A stretch of DNA of 64,000 bases from CAVVDT01 sp963747005 (GTDB taxonomy: Bacteria > Pseudomonadota > Alphaproteobacteria > Rhizobiales > Aestuariivirgaceae). Positions within the stretch are counted from its first letter, which is position 1. Each line of letters begins with the position of its first letter. The stretch lies in contig CAVVDT010000008.1 of assembly GCA_963747005.1 (NCBI GenBank), forward strand, positions 372,001-436,000, in the 5' to 3' direction. Both the position numbers and the translations under genes were made by a program. This document shows positions 35,917 to 44,926 of the stretch, in pieces. The notes under the pieces were generated by a model. That model saw only the letters and a program-made list of their open reading frames with translations. It was not told where the DNA came from and searched no databases.

Positions 35917-38658
35917 GTGAAGAAACGGCGCCAGTCCATAGGCCGCAAGATTACGGTCACCGTCATCACCGCGGTGTTCGTTGCCGTCACCGCGGCGACC
36001 GGATTCTTCTTGTGGCGCCAGACCACCCAGGACTACTTTTCGCGCATTTCCGAGCTGCAGGTCACCGCCGATGTGTTTTCCTCGGTGGTGGCGCCGCATC
36101 TGGCGCGCAATGAAAGGACCCAGGCGCTCATGGCGCTTCGGGCCATCGCCAAGCTGCCGAGCATTCCCTATATCGCGGTCATCGACGCCAAGGGAAAGCC
36201 GTTCGCAGCGCTTGGCTCAGCCGTCCTGCTGACGTCGGGCGCGGTCAAGGTCAGGGGCGGCGGCCTTCTCGATCTCCTGAGCACCACCGCCCTGCCGGTC
36301 AAGGTACCGATCATCAATGCCGGCCAGAATGTCGGTTCGCTGGTGTTGCTCGCCGATATCTCCGACCTGCAGCGACGGCTGAAGATCGGCCTCTTGCTGA
36401 CCCTGGCGGTCGCCAGCACCGCTTCGCTGCTCGGTGTCGCCATCGCCAACGCCATGCGCAAGAAAATCGTCTCGCCTCTCGCCGATCTGTCGGCGGCCAT
36501 GAGCGAGGTGCGCTCGACCCATGATTTTTCCAAGCGGGTTGCCAGGACGAGCGATGATGAAACCGGTGATCTGGTCGAGGCCTTCAACGACATGCTGGCC
36601 CAGATCTCGACCCGCGACAACGCCTTGTCGCGGCACCGCGAGACACTGGAGCAGACGGTCGAGGATCGTACCCGCGAGCTGCGCGAGGCACGCGACGCCG
36701 CCGAAGGCGCAAACAAGGCCAAGTCCGACTTCCTCGCCACCATGAGCCATGAAATCCGCACCCCCATGAACGGCGTCATGGTGATGGCCGAATTGCTCGC
36801 CGCTGCCGAACTGCAGCCGCGCCAGCAACGCTATGCCGAAGTGATCGTGCGCTCCGGCCAGAGCCTGCTCACCATCATCAACGACATTCTCGATCTCTCC
36901 AAGATCGAGGCCGGAAAGCTGGAACTGGAACAGGTCGAGGTGTCGCCATGCCGGGTGATCGACGATGTCATGAGCCTGTTCTGGGAACGGGCGTCCTCGA
37001 AGGGGCTCGACCTCGCCGCCTTCGTGACACCCGATGTGCCGCACCGCATCATCGGCGATCCGGTGCGCCTCAATCAGATACTGAGCAACCTGGTCAACAA
37101 TGCCCTGAAATTCACTGAAAAGGGCCACGTCGCCGTCTATGTCCGCAGCCTCCAGCGCCAAGGTGACCGGGTCAGCCTGGAGTTCTCGATCATCGATACC
37201 GGCATCGGCATTCCCGCCGACAAGCTCGGCAAGCTGTTCGAGGCGTTCTCCCAGGCCGACCAGTCGACCACCCGCAAGTTCGGCGGCACCGGTCTCGGTC
37301 TGGCCATCTGCAAGCGGCTGGTAGAGGCCATGGGCGGCGATATCCGGGTTGAAAGCGCCGAAGGCAAGGGATCGCGTTTCGTGTTTCGCATCGAGGCGAG
37401 GGCGGACGCCGACTACACGGTGATCGATCGCGATCATCTGGGGACATTCCACCGGGCGGTCGTGGCGGTGGCCGGGACCGCCACCCCGAGGGCGGTCGCC
37501 AGCTATCTCGAGGTAAGCGGGATCGAGGCAACCATCATCGCGCCCGATCGTCTGGGGAGCTTCGAGCTTGCCGGCTACCAGGCGGTATTCGGCGACACCA
37601 GGGCGCTGGCCGGACTGACCGGACAACAGCACCGGACACCTGGTCCGCATCGTGTCGTGGTCGCCGAAATAGGTGACATGACGGGCGAGGACCTGGTGCG
37701 CTCGGGTCTGGCGGACGACCTCATCATGCGCCCGGTCGCGCGCCGCGAGATGCGCGACATGGTCGAACGTATCGCGCGTGGCGAGCGGCGCGGCATTGCC
37801 GCTCTCCAGGCAACCGGCGGCCAGATGGAGATGCCGGACTTCCACGGCGCGCGCATTCTGGTGGCCGACGACAACGCCGTCAATCGCGAGGTGATCATCG
37901 AGGCCCTGCGCCGGCTCAATGTCAGCGTCGATGTGGTCGCCGATGGCCAGGAAGCCGTCACTCAATGGTCAGCCAAGCCCTATGCACTGGTGTTCATGGA
38001 CTGCTCGATGCCGGTGATGGACGGTTTCAAGGCCACCGAAGCCATCCGCCGGCTCGAAGCCCAGCGGGAAGAAGCGCGGCGCACACCGATCGTTGCCCTG
38101 ACGGCGCATGTGGCCGGCAGCGATGCCGACCACTGGCGGCGGGCCGGGATGGACGACTATGTCATCAAGCCCTTCACCATCAAGACCATTGCCGGATGCC
38201 TCACCCGCTGGGTCGGCGATCCGCCAGCCGTGGCGGCGCCGGCCGCACCGCCAGCCCAAGCCGTCGACCCGGCCTTGCCGGATGATGTCGCGGCGGTGAA
38301 CCATCCCGATGAGGACATTCCGCTGCTCGACCAGACGATCCTCGCCGAACTCGGCGGCGACGGTTCGGATCTGGTCAAGCGGGTAAGCCGGCTGTTCATC
38401 GATCATGTCCCCGGCGCCCTGGCCGAGATCGACCGCAGCGCCGGGGGCGATGATGTCACAGCGCTGGCCGATGCGGTGCATGCGCTGAAGTCCATGTGCG
38501 CCAATATCGGCGCCGCACGCGCCGCCGCCGCCTGCCACCACCTGGAAACCCTGGCGCGCACCGGGCAGGCCTTCGATGCCGCCGATCATGTGGCGATCAT
38601 TGCGCGCGAGGCCCACGCCGCCCTTGCCGAGGTGGCAAGGTTGCAGGACGCCGCCTGA
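35917..38658 (+). CDS. Membrane hybrid histidine kinase with receiver and HPt domains
   Basis: The 913-residue protein has TM1 (about 11-31), a periplasmic sensor of about 120 residues, TM2 (about 155-178) and a HAMP domain. HisKA follows (FLATMSHEIRTPMNGVM), then HATPase (NLVNNALKF, GTGLGLAICKRL), a degenerate receiver-like segment (about 505-600), a full receiver (ILVADDNAVNREV, FMDCSMPVMDGFK, VIKPFTI) and a C-terminal HPt with DAVHALKSMCANIG. The start is a GTG at 35917, needed to include TM1. It is divergent from the response-regulator kinase, leaving 186 bases for promoters. The set forms a His-Asp-His-Asp phosphorelay. Confidence 0.9.
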   Translation: MKKRRQSIGRKITVTVITAVFVAVTAATGFFLWRQTTQDYFSRISELQVTADVFSSVVAPHLARNERTQALMALRAIAKLPSIPYIAVIDAKGKPFAALGSAVLLTSGAVKVRGGGLLDLLSTTALPVKVPIINAGQNVGSLVLLADISDLQRRLKIGLLLTLAVASTASLLGVAIANAMRKKIVSPLADLSAAMSEVRSTHDFSKRVARTSDDETGDLVEAFNDMLAQISTRDNALSRHRETLEQTVEDRTRELREARDAAEGANKAKSDFLATMSHEIRTPMNGVMVMAELLAAAELQPRQQRYAEVIVRSGQSLLTIINDILDLSKIEAGKLELEQVEVSPCRVIDDVMSLFWERASSKGLDLAAFVTPDVPHRIIGDPVRLNQILSNLVNNALKFTEKGHVAVYVRSLQRQGDRVSLEFSIIDTGIGIPADKLGKLFEAFSQADQSTTRKFGGTGLGLAICKRLVEAMGGDIRVESAEGKGSRFVFRIEARADADYTVIDRDHLGTFHRAVVAVAGTATPRAVASYLEVSGIEATIIAPDRLGSFELAGYQAVFGDTRALAGLTGQQHRTPGPHRVVVAEIGDMTGEDLVRSGLADDLIMRPVARREMRDMVERIARGERRGIAALQATGGQMEMPDFHGARILVADDNAVNREVIIEALRRLNVSVDVVADGQEAVTQWSAKPYALVFMDCSMPVMDGFKATEAIRRLEAQREEARRTPIVALTAHVAGSDADHWRRAGMDDYVIKPFTIKTIAGCLTRWVGDPPAVAAPAAPPAQAVDPALPDDVAAVNHPDEDIPLLDQTILAELGGDGSDLVKRVSRLFIDHVPGALAEIDRSAGGDDVTALADAVHALKSMCANIGAARAAAACHHLETLARTGQAFDAADHVAIIAREAHAALAEVARLQDAA

Positions 38659-38667
38659 GCATCGCCG

Positions 38668-39915
38668 TCAGGCCGCGACAAGCATGCCGTCGAGCGGGAT
38701 GGCCGGCGTCTTGCCGGCGATGAGGTCGGCGGTGATGCGTGCCGCGCCATGGCTCATGGTCCAGCCCATGTGGCCCTGGCCGGTGTTGAACCACAGGTTC
38801 TTGTGGCGGCCCTGGCCGAAGATCGGCGTTCCTTCCGGCGTCATCGGCCGCAGGCCCGCCCAGTAGTCCGGCTGGGCATAGTCGGCGGCGTCCGGAAACA
38901 GCGATCGCGCCACGTTCAGCATGGTGCGGAAGTCGGAGGGCCGGTGCGAACGGTCATAGCCGGAGAACTCGGCAGTGGCGGTGAGCCGCATGCGCTCGCC
39001 CAGCGGGCAATAGGCGACCAGCGTCTCCTCGTCGACACCGCCGATCGACGGCACATTGTTGCGCCCCGCCGTCGGCACCGTCACCGAATAGCCCTTCACC
39101 GGATAGATCGGCAGGTCGGCCCCGAGGCCGCGCGCCAGATGCGGCGAAAACACGCCGAGCGCCAGCACATAGACATCGGCGCTCTCGCGGCCCTTGCCGG
39201 TGACGACGGCGTTCACCCGGTCGCCGTCGAGATCGAAACCCTTGATCTCGGTGGAATACTCGAAGTTGACCCCCTTGTCCTTGAGCCAGGCGCTCATGTT
39301 GCGGGCGAACATGCGGCAGTCGCCGCTTTCATCGCCCGGTGCATAGAGGGCGCCGGCGAAACGCTCCTTCACCGGGGCAAGGGCCGGATCGACACGGGCG
39401 ATGCCATCGCGGTCGAGCGACTCGATCACACAGCCGGCGTCGGTGAGGATGCGCGACTTGGAGCGGGCGCCCTCGAACAGCGCCGGCGTACGATAGAGAT
39501 AGAGCAGGCCGCCGCTGCGTCCGTCATAGGCGATGGGCGCATGACCGAGCGTGTCATGGAACACGCTTTGCGAATAGCCGCACAGCCGCGCCTTGCGCGT
39601 GGTGTTGATGAGGGCGCGCTCAGGGGTGCATTCCTTCCAGAACCGCCACATCCAGCGCCAGAAGGCGGGATCGAGATTGGGGCGAAAGCGCAGCGCCTGA
39701 TCGTTGCGCCACAACGAGCGCATCAGGATGCCGGGCGCCGCCGGCGACGACCAGGCATAAGCATGGCCCGGCGCGAACAGGCCGGCATTGGCATAGCTGG
39801 TGAAGGAGGCGGCCTCGCTTTCACGGTCGATGACCGTGACCTCGAAGCCGTCGCGATGGAGCTCGTAGGCCGTGGTGATGCCGACGATCCCCGCTCCCAT
39901 GACGATCGCCTTCAT
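38668..39915 (-). CDS. dadA: D-amino-acid dehydrogenase-like FAD oxidoreductase
   Basis: The 415-residue DAO-fold protein starts MKAIVMGAGIVGITTAYEL (FAD GxGxxG) with the DadA-style SYANAGLFAPGHAYAWSSP and a C-terminal GLRPMTPEGTPIFGQGRHKNLWFNTGQGHMGWT. It should oxidise an amino acid to its imine/2-oxo acid and pass electrons to quinone. Being 11 bases after ridA, which hydrolyses imines, fits this. It is the last gene of an eight-gene operon. The true substrate may not be alanine, so the symbol is by family. Confidence 0.85.
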   Translation of the reverse strand: MKAIVMGAGIVGITTAYELHRDGFEVTVIDRESEAASFTSYANAGLFAPGHAYAWSSPAAPGILMRSLWRNDQALRFRPNLDPAFWRWMWRFWKECTPERALINTTRKARLCGYSQSVFHDTLGHAPIAYDGRSGGLLYLYRTPALFEGARSKSRILTDAGCVIESLDRDGIARVDPALAPVKERFAGALYAPGDESGDCRMFARNMSAWLKDKGVNFEYSTEIKGFDLDGDRVNAVVTGKGRESADVYVLALGVFSPHLARGLGADLPIYPVKGYSVTVPTAGRNNVPSIGGVDEETLVAYCPLGERMRLTATAEFSGYDRSHRPSDFRTMLNVARSLFPDAADYAQPDYWAGLRPMTPEGTPIFGQGRHKNLWFNTGQGHMGWTMSHGAARITADLIAGKTPAIPLDGMLVAA

Positions 39916-39926
39916 GGCCTGGCCTT

Positions 39927-40280
39927 TCAGTCGATAGCGGCTTCGACCATGATCTCGACGGTGAACTCCGGCGCCGCCAGCCTGGCCTCGACGGTAGCCC
40001 GCGCCGGGGCGCAGCCGGGGGCCACCCAGGCGTCCCAGGCAGCGTTCATCTCGGCAAACGTCGCCATGTCGGCGATCCAGATGTTGGCCTTGAGCAACTT
40101 GGTCTTGTCGCTGCCGGCCTCGGCCAGCAACCTGTCGATCTGGCCGAGGATGTCGGCGGTCTGCTCGCCGACCGGCCGGCCCGATTTGGTCTCCGACACC
40201 TGGCCCGACAGATAGACGGTGTTGCCGTGAATGACGGCCTGGCTCATGCGCTTGCCGGGCCCGATGCGGCGGATGGTCAT
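39927..40280 (-). CDS. ridA: RidA family enamine/imine deaminase
   Basis: The 117-residue RidA/YjgF protein has SQAVIHGNTVYLSGQVSE, DILGQIDRLLAEAGSDKTKLLKANIWI and a C-terminal EFTVEIMVEAA. The usual catalytic Arg of the canonical P-x-x-R-x-x-V/Y segment appears as CAPARATVEAR. RidA trimers hydrolyse reactive imines to 2-oxo acids and ammonia. Placement between a TPP decarboxylase and a DadA-like oxidase suggests it processes that oxidase's imine. Confidence 0.9.
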   Translation of the reverse strand: MTIRRIGPGKRMSQAVIHGNTVYLSGQVSETKSGRPVGEQTADILGQIDRLLAEAGSDKTKLLKANIWIADMATFAEMNAAWDAWVAPGCAPARATVEARLAAPEFTVEIMVEAAID

Positions 40281-40327
40281 TTGAAAGGCTCCCTTCAGGT
40301 AGTCGGTTTGCTGGGTTGAAGATGTCC

Positions 40328-40909
40328 TTAGCCGATCCCGCGCGCCGAGAGAAGGGCAGCGCGAAAACGCTGGCGAATGGCGTGGCCATCGCGCTCCGGC
40401 AGCACGCGGGGAACGGGTTGGCGCGAAATCTTGATGACGGCGATGACCGGGCCGGGAGCCTCGCGCAGCAGGGCGATCGCCGAGCCGAGTTCACCATCCG
40501 CGCGCACCATCGCCGCACCGGTAAACCCGCTGGCCAGCGCCACGGCGGCCAGATCGGTGCCGAGGCCGGTGTGGCTCTGCTGTCCGCCGGTTTCGCCGAA
40601 CGCCTCGTTGTCGAGGACCGCAACGGCAAGGTTGTGCGGCCGCCGCGCCCCGACGGTGGCGAGCGAACCCATCCCCATCAGCATCTCGCCGTCGCCGGTG
40701 ACGACGAGCACGCGCTTGTGCGGCTGCGCCACGGCCAGCCCGAGACCCACGGGCACGGCCAAGCCCATGGCGCCCCACAGGTAGAAATTGCCCGGATGGT
40801 CCCCGGCGGCAGCCACATCGTAGGTGGGTGAGCCGAGGCCGGTGACGACGAGGAGATTTTCATCGCGGTCGGCGAGCAGGCGGTCAACGGCGGCACGGCG
40901 TTCGAGCAT
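40328..40909 (-). CDS. TPP-dependent decarboxylase, beta (C-terminal) subunit
   Basis: The 193-residue protein is only the TPP-pyrophosphate-binding domain. It has LWGAMGLAVPVGLGLAVAQ, VVTGDGEMLMGMGSLATVG (GDG motif) and AVLDNEAFGETGGQQSHT, closest to sulfopyruvate decarboxylase beta (ComE) and the C-terminal part of phosphonopyruvate decarboxylase. It needs the alpha subunit encoded nine bases upstream. Substrate class is a short 2-oxo acid with a charged tail, by family. Confidence 0.85.
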   Translation of the reverse strand: MLERRAAVDRLLADRDENLLVVTGLGSPTYDVAAAGDHPGNFYLWGAMGLAVPVGLGLAVAQPHKRVLVVTGDGEMLMGMGSLATVGARRPHNLAVAVLDNEAFGETGGQQSHTGLGTDLAAVALASGFTGAAMVRADGELGSAIALLREAPGPVIAVIKISRQPVPRVLPERDGHAIRQRFRAALLSARGIG

Positions 40910-40918
40910 GACGGGGCC

Positions 40919-41428
40919 TCAAAACACCTTGGCGCCGATCAGGCGCTGGGAAAGGAGAACCGCGTTCGCCGTCAGGCTGTCATAGGCGTTGGCGAGCGCT
41001 GCGGCGACGGTTGCACCGGCATCTTCCGCCCGCTCGATGCGATAGACGAGGAACCCGGCGCGCGCCAGGGTATCGGGCGTTGCCTGGCCCATGGGGACCT
41101 GCCACGGATTGAACTCGGCCCATTCGCCCCGCATGGTGACGAGGGTGAGGAGGGGAAAGCCGCAGGTCCTGGGCAACGAAAAGGCGTTGACGCAGTTGCC
41201 GACGCCCGAGGACTGCATCAGAAGGACGCCGCGTTCGCCGCCGAGATCGGCGCCGGCCAGGACCCCGATCCCCTCTTCTTCGGTGGTGAGGACGGTGGTC
41301 TTGATCCCGGGGTCTGCATGGGCGGCGCGGATGAGCTGTTCGTGGCCGGCGTCGGGCACATACGCGACCTGGGCGATGCCGCCCTTCTTCAGCGCCTGCC
41401 AGATATCGTCCTGCCAGCCGGCGTTCAT
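40919..41428 (-). CDS. TPP-dependent decarboxylase, alpha (N-terminal) subunit
   Basis: The 169-residue protein is a lone TPP pyrimidine-binding domain: IAQVAYVPDAGHEQLIRAA, then LTTEEEGIGVLAGADLGGERG with the catalytic Glu that activates the cofactor, then QSSGVGNCVNAF. It matches sulfopyruvate decarboxylase alpha (ComD) in size and layout. Its start overlaps the reductase stop by four bases (ATGA), and the beta subunit follows, so the heteromer is co-translated. Confidence 0.85.
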   Translation of the reverse strand: MNAGWQDDIWQALKKGGIAQVAYVPDAGHEQLIRAAHADPGIKTTVLTTEEEGIGVLAGADLGGERGVLLMQSSGVGNCVNAFSLPRTCGFPLLTLVTMRGEWAEFNPWQVPMGQATPDTLARAGFLVYRIERAEDAGATVAAALANAYDSLTANAVLLSQRLIGAKVF

Positions 41429-42336
41429 GGGCGCTCCTTGCCGGCAAAGCGCACCCGCGGCTGGCCGGCCCGCTCGCACCAGTGATCGAGCAGGGCGGAA
41501 AAATCAAGCGCATGGTAGGGCGTGGAGCGGGCAAGGCTCAAGGCTTCGCGCGCCACCGCGGCGATGGGCATCGGCACCTTCGCGCCATTGGCGGCCTCGA
41601 TGATGAGCGACAGGTCCTTGTGGGCGAGGTCGACGGTGAAGCCCGGCGCGGTATCGTCGGACAGCACCTTGGTGGCGTAGTTGACCTTCAACTGGCCGTT
41701 GGTGGCCGTGGTGCCGTGGATAACATCGAGGGTGCTTTCCAGGTTGAGGCCCAACGCCTTTGCCAGGGTCAGCGCCTCGGCATTCATCTGGCAGGCGGTG
41801 ATGGCGAGGAAGTTGTTGATCAGCTTGGTGCGGGTGCCGGTGCCCGGCCCGCCGCAATGGTAGATGGTGGTGCCCATGGCCTCCAGCAGCGGCTTGACGG
41901 TGCGAAAGTCGGCATCGGAGGCGCCGACCATGAACAGGCTCTCGCCCCTGTCGGCATGGCTGGCGAGGCGGCCGATGGGGGCATCGACGAAGCCGATGCC
42001 GGCCTTGCCAAGTTCCGCCGACACCCGGTCCGTGGTTTCCGGCCTGACGGTCGAGAGGTCCATGACGACCTGGCCGGGGCGGGCGATCGCGGCGATGCCA
42101 TCCGGCCCGAGGACGGCCTGTTCCACCTCCGGCGGGCCGGGCAGCACCGTGATCACCACGTCGGCGCCTTCCGTCGCCCCCTTGACGGAACCGCCATTGG
42201 CCGCACCCAGCGCCACAAGCTCGGCAACCGGTTCGTTGCGCACATCGTGCACCGAGAGCTGAAAGCCCTTTTTCTGCAAATTGGCGGCCATGGGCTTGCC
42301 CATGCGTCCCAGACCGATGAACCCGACCGTCGTCAT
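41425..42336 (-). CDS. 3-hydroxyisobutyrate dehydrogenase-like NAD(P) oxidoreductase
   Basis: The 303-residue beta-hydroxyacid dehydrogenase starts MTTVGFIGLGRMGKPMAANL (Rossmann and family signature). It has DAPIGRLASHADRGESLFMVG and CGGPGTGTRTKLINNFLAI with the catalytic Lys. The family interconverts 3-hydroxy acids and semialdehydes and includes tartronate- and sulfolactaldehyde reductases. Beside a split decarboxylase it may reduce the aldehyde product. An upstream in-frame ATG at 42354 is less likely. Confidence 0.88.
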   Translation of the reverse strand: MTTVGFIGLGRMGKPMAANLQKKGFQLSVHDVRNEPVAELVALGAANGGSVKGATEGADVVITVLPGPPEVEQAVLGPDGIAAIARPGQVVMDLSTVRPETTDRVSAELGKAGIGFVDAPIGRLASHADRGESLFMVGASDADFRTVKPLLEAMGTTIYHCGGPGTGTRTKLINNFLAITACQMNAEALTLAKALGLNLESTLDVIHGTTATNGQLKVNYATKVLSDDTAPGFTVDLAHKDLSLIIEAANGAKVPMPIAAVAREALSLARSTPYHALDFSALLDHWCERAGQPRVRFAGKERP

Positions 42337-42369
42337 GCCCTTCACCTCCATCAATAAAGGGCGATGGTG

Positions 42370-44922
42370 CTATTCGGCGGCGGCTTTGGCAAGCTTGCGG
42401 GTTCCGGCCAGCGGGACGCCGGTGGCCCTGGCGGTGGCCAGCGTGATGGCGCGCAGGTCTTCAGGTTCGAGATTGCGCACGTCGGTCTTGCCGGTGCAGC
42501 GGGCCATGATCGAGGCTTCCGCCGAAAGGGCGCCGATCAGCGAACGGGCCTGGTCGGCGCGTTCCTCCATCGAGCGGTCGCCGGCAAAGACGATGGCGCC
42601 ATCGGCGATGGCGCCGCCCACGGCCAGCGCCATGGAGACCCCGAGCACCGAGACCTTGGCGCCCAGCGAGACCAGCTTGGCCCCGTCGGTGCCCGAGCGC
42701 ACGCCGCCGAAATAGACGAGGTCGAGGTCCTCCTCGCGGTTCATGCGCCGCATGATGCGCAAGGCGTCGCGGATGACGGTGTAGTCGGGCAGCCCCCGCA
42801 ACTCGCTCCACGGCTTTGCGATGCCAGGCGTGGCATCGAGCAGCAGGATGCTGAAACCGCTATCGAGCGCAAAGGGTATGGCCTGTTCGAGATCGGCGGC
42901 CCGGCTCGCCAGCCCCATCGGCCTGCCTGCAACGCGTGCCGCCTTGAACGGTTCAAAGGCGGCTGGCGAAATGTAGATATGGGCGGCCGACGCGCTGTCG
43001 GGTTGCCCTTCTGCGACGGTGACGAGTTGAAGCCATGGCGCCGTGGCGCCTTCCACCCGGTTGCGGGCCACATAGGCCGAGCCTACATCGCCAAGCCCTT
43101 GCGCCACCGCGCGGGCCACTTCAGCCGGCATGTCATCGAGGCCGGTGGCGATGAAGGGATGCTCGATCCCGATGCCGGCGATGTCGGTCGCCACATTGCA
43201 GGCATCGCGGTAGGGATCGATGACGAGGCGCGACAGGTTGGCCGGCAGGAACACCAGATCGTCGAGATTGGCTTTGTGGTCTTCGCCGTAGGTGGCCGGC
43301 GCCGGCACCAGCCGCTTGGTAAGGATGGCGCGCTGGGTAACGGCATCGTCCGGCCGGGTGCGGGCCATGACGAAAATGTCCTCGCGGGTGCGCACCGAAT
43401 AATCGGATGACCCGGTCTCTGCATCGCAGCGATAGCAGCGCGCCGCCTCGTCCCTTGCGGTCTTGAGGTCGTAGGTATTCTCGATCTCCGGGAAGGCGAC
43501 CGGGTTTTCCCCCAGGCCATTGAAGTGCTGCTCCTGGCGCGGGAAGATTTCCCAGTTGATGTCCTGCGCCACCGCCACCCGGCGGGTGCGGTAGGGGGTG
43601 CGGTACGGCAGCGGCTTGTCCACCCCGTCGAGGTATGACTTCAGATAATAGGCGGCGCGATGGCCGTGCATCATCGCCATGACGATGGTCGAGCCGCCGA
43701 AGGCCCCGTCGCCGGCGGCGAACACCTGGGGATCGGCGGTGCGCATGCCCTCCCAGTCGGTCTTCACCCGGTCGCCCGCCATCAGCCCGGCGGCATCGAG
43801 CTCATCGGACTCGGCCTGCTGGCCGACGGCGGAAATGACCATGCCGCATTCGATGTCGTGCTCGGAACCGGCGACGTTCACCGGGCGGCGGCGGCCATCG
43901 GGGCCGGGTTCGCCCAGTTCGGTCTCCACACAGGTGAGCGCAAAGCGGTTGCCGTCCGATACCGCCTTCACCGGCTGGGTGTTGTAGATGACCTCGATGC
44001 CCTCCTCGATGGCGCCTTTGAGTTCTTCCTTGCGGGCGGGAATCTCCCTGGGGCCGCGGCGGTAGATGACTTTTACGGTCTTGCAGCCGGGAAGCCGCAT
44101 GGCAGAGCGGCAGGCGTCCATGGCGACATCGCCGCCGCCGATAACGAGGACCGTTTCCGGCATGGTGGGGCGCTCGCCGGCATTGATGCGACGCAGGAAG
44201 CCGACGCCGTCGATCACGTTGGGGTGGTCCTCGCCCGGAACCCCCATCGACTTGCCCCACCACGAACCGATGGTGAGGAGGACGGCCGCATGCCGCTTCT
44301 TCAATTCGTCCAGCGTGACGTCGCGGCCGAGCGCAGTGTTGGTGTGGATGGTGATGCCGGGGCAGTGTTGCAACTGCCGCTGCATGTCTTCCTCGATGAT
44401 GCCGGGGGGCAGGCGAAAGGCCGGGATGCCCCACACCATCATGCCACCGGGCCGGTCCATCATCTCGTAGACGTGTACCGCAAAGCCCGCTTCGGCGAGG
44501 TCCTGTGCAGCGGTGAGACCGGCGGGGCCGGCGCCGATGATGCCGACGGTTTCGGTGCGTGTGACCTGAACGGCCGGCAGGTGATGGTCGCGCCCCAGCT
44601 TGTCCATGACGAAGCGCTTGAGATTGCGGATGGCCAGCGGCCCGTCCGAATCGGCACGGCGGCAGGCCGGCTCGCACGGCGCATCGCACACCCGCCCGCA
44701 GATCGACGAGAACGGGTTGGTGGCGGTGATCGCCTCGAACGCTTCGGTCCACTTCTCCTCCCAGATATAGCCGATATAGGAGGGGGCATCGGTGCCGACC
44801 GGACAGGCGACCTGGCAGGGCGCCGGCACGAAATGCCGGTCGGGCACATCGTCCCTGAAGCTCTTGGGCACCTTGATCGGGCGCACGCGATTGATGTCGT
44901 AGACGTTGGTGAGGTTGCTCAT
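42370..44922 (-). CDS. GltD-like FAD/Fe-S subunit fused to a glutamate-synthase-like barrel
   Basis: The 850-residue protein begins with the GltD Fe-S domain (C36, C40, and CGRVCDAPCEPACRR at 75-89). An FAD Rossmann site (GIIGAGPAGLTAAQDLAEAGF, about 127-147) and an NAD(P) site (VLVIGGGDVAMDACRSA) follow. From about residue 535 on it carries a second domain resembling the FMN barrel of glutamate synthase: DLDLVYFGGVRSGTDGAKLVSLGAKVSVLG parallels the GGIKDGIDTMKALALGARAVAMG of the large subunit. It lacks the 3Fe-4S cysteine set. It probably feeds NAD(P)H electrons to the adjacent large subunit. Confidence 0.85.
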   Translation of the reverse strand: MSNLTNVYDINRVRPIKVPKSFRDDVPDRHFVPAPCQVACPVGTDAPSYIGYIWEEKWTEAFEAITATNPFSSICGRVCDAPCEPACRRADSDGPLAIRNLKRFVMDKLGRDHHLPAVQVTRTETVGIIGAGPAGLTAAQDLAEAGFAVHVYEMMDRPGGMMVWGIPAFRLPPGIIEEDMQRQLQHCPGITIHTNTALGRDVTLDELKKRHAAVLLTIGSWWGKSMGVPGEDHPNVIDGVGFLRRINAGERPTMPETVLVIGGGDVAMDACRSAMRLPGCKTVKVIYRRGPREIPARKEELKGAIEEGIEVIYNTQPVKAVSDGNRFALTCVETELGEPGPDGRRRPVNVAGSEHDIECGMVISAVGQQAESDELDAAGLMAGDRVKTDWEGMRTADPQVFAAGDGAFGGSTIVMAMMHGHRAAYYLKSYLDGVDKPLPYRTPYRTRRVAVAQDINWEIFPRQEQHFNGLGENPVAFPEIENTYDLKTARDEAARCYRCDAETGSSDYSVRTREDIFVMARTRPDDAVTQRAILTKRLVPAPATYGEDHKANLDDLVFLPANLSRLVIDPYRDACNVATDIAGIGIEHPFIATGLDDMPAEVARAVAQGLGDVGSAYVARNRVEGATAPWLQLVTVAEGQPDSASAAHIYISPAAFEPFKAARVAGRPMGLASRAADLEQAIPFALDSGFSILLLDATPGIAKPWSELRGLPDYTVIRDALRIMRRMNREEDLDLVYFGGVRSGTDGAKLVSLGAKVSVLGVSMALAVGGAIADGAIVFAGDRSMEERADQARSLIGALSAEASIMARCTGKTDVRNLEPEDLRAITLATARATGVPLAGTRKLAKAAAE

Positions 44923-44926
44923 GGCG

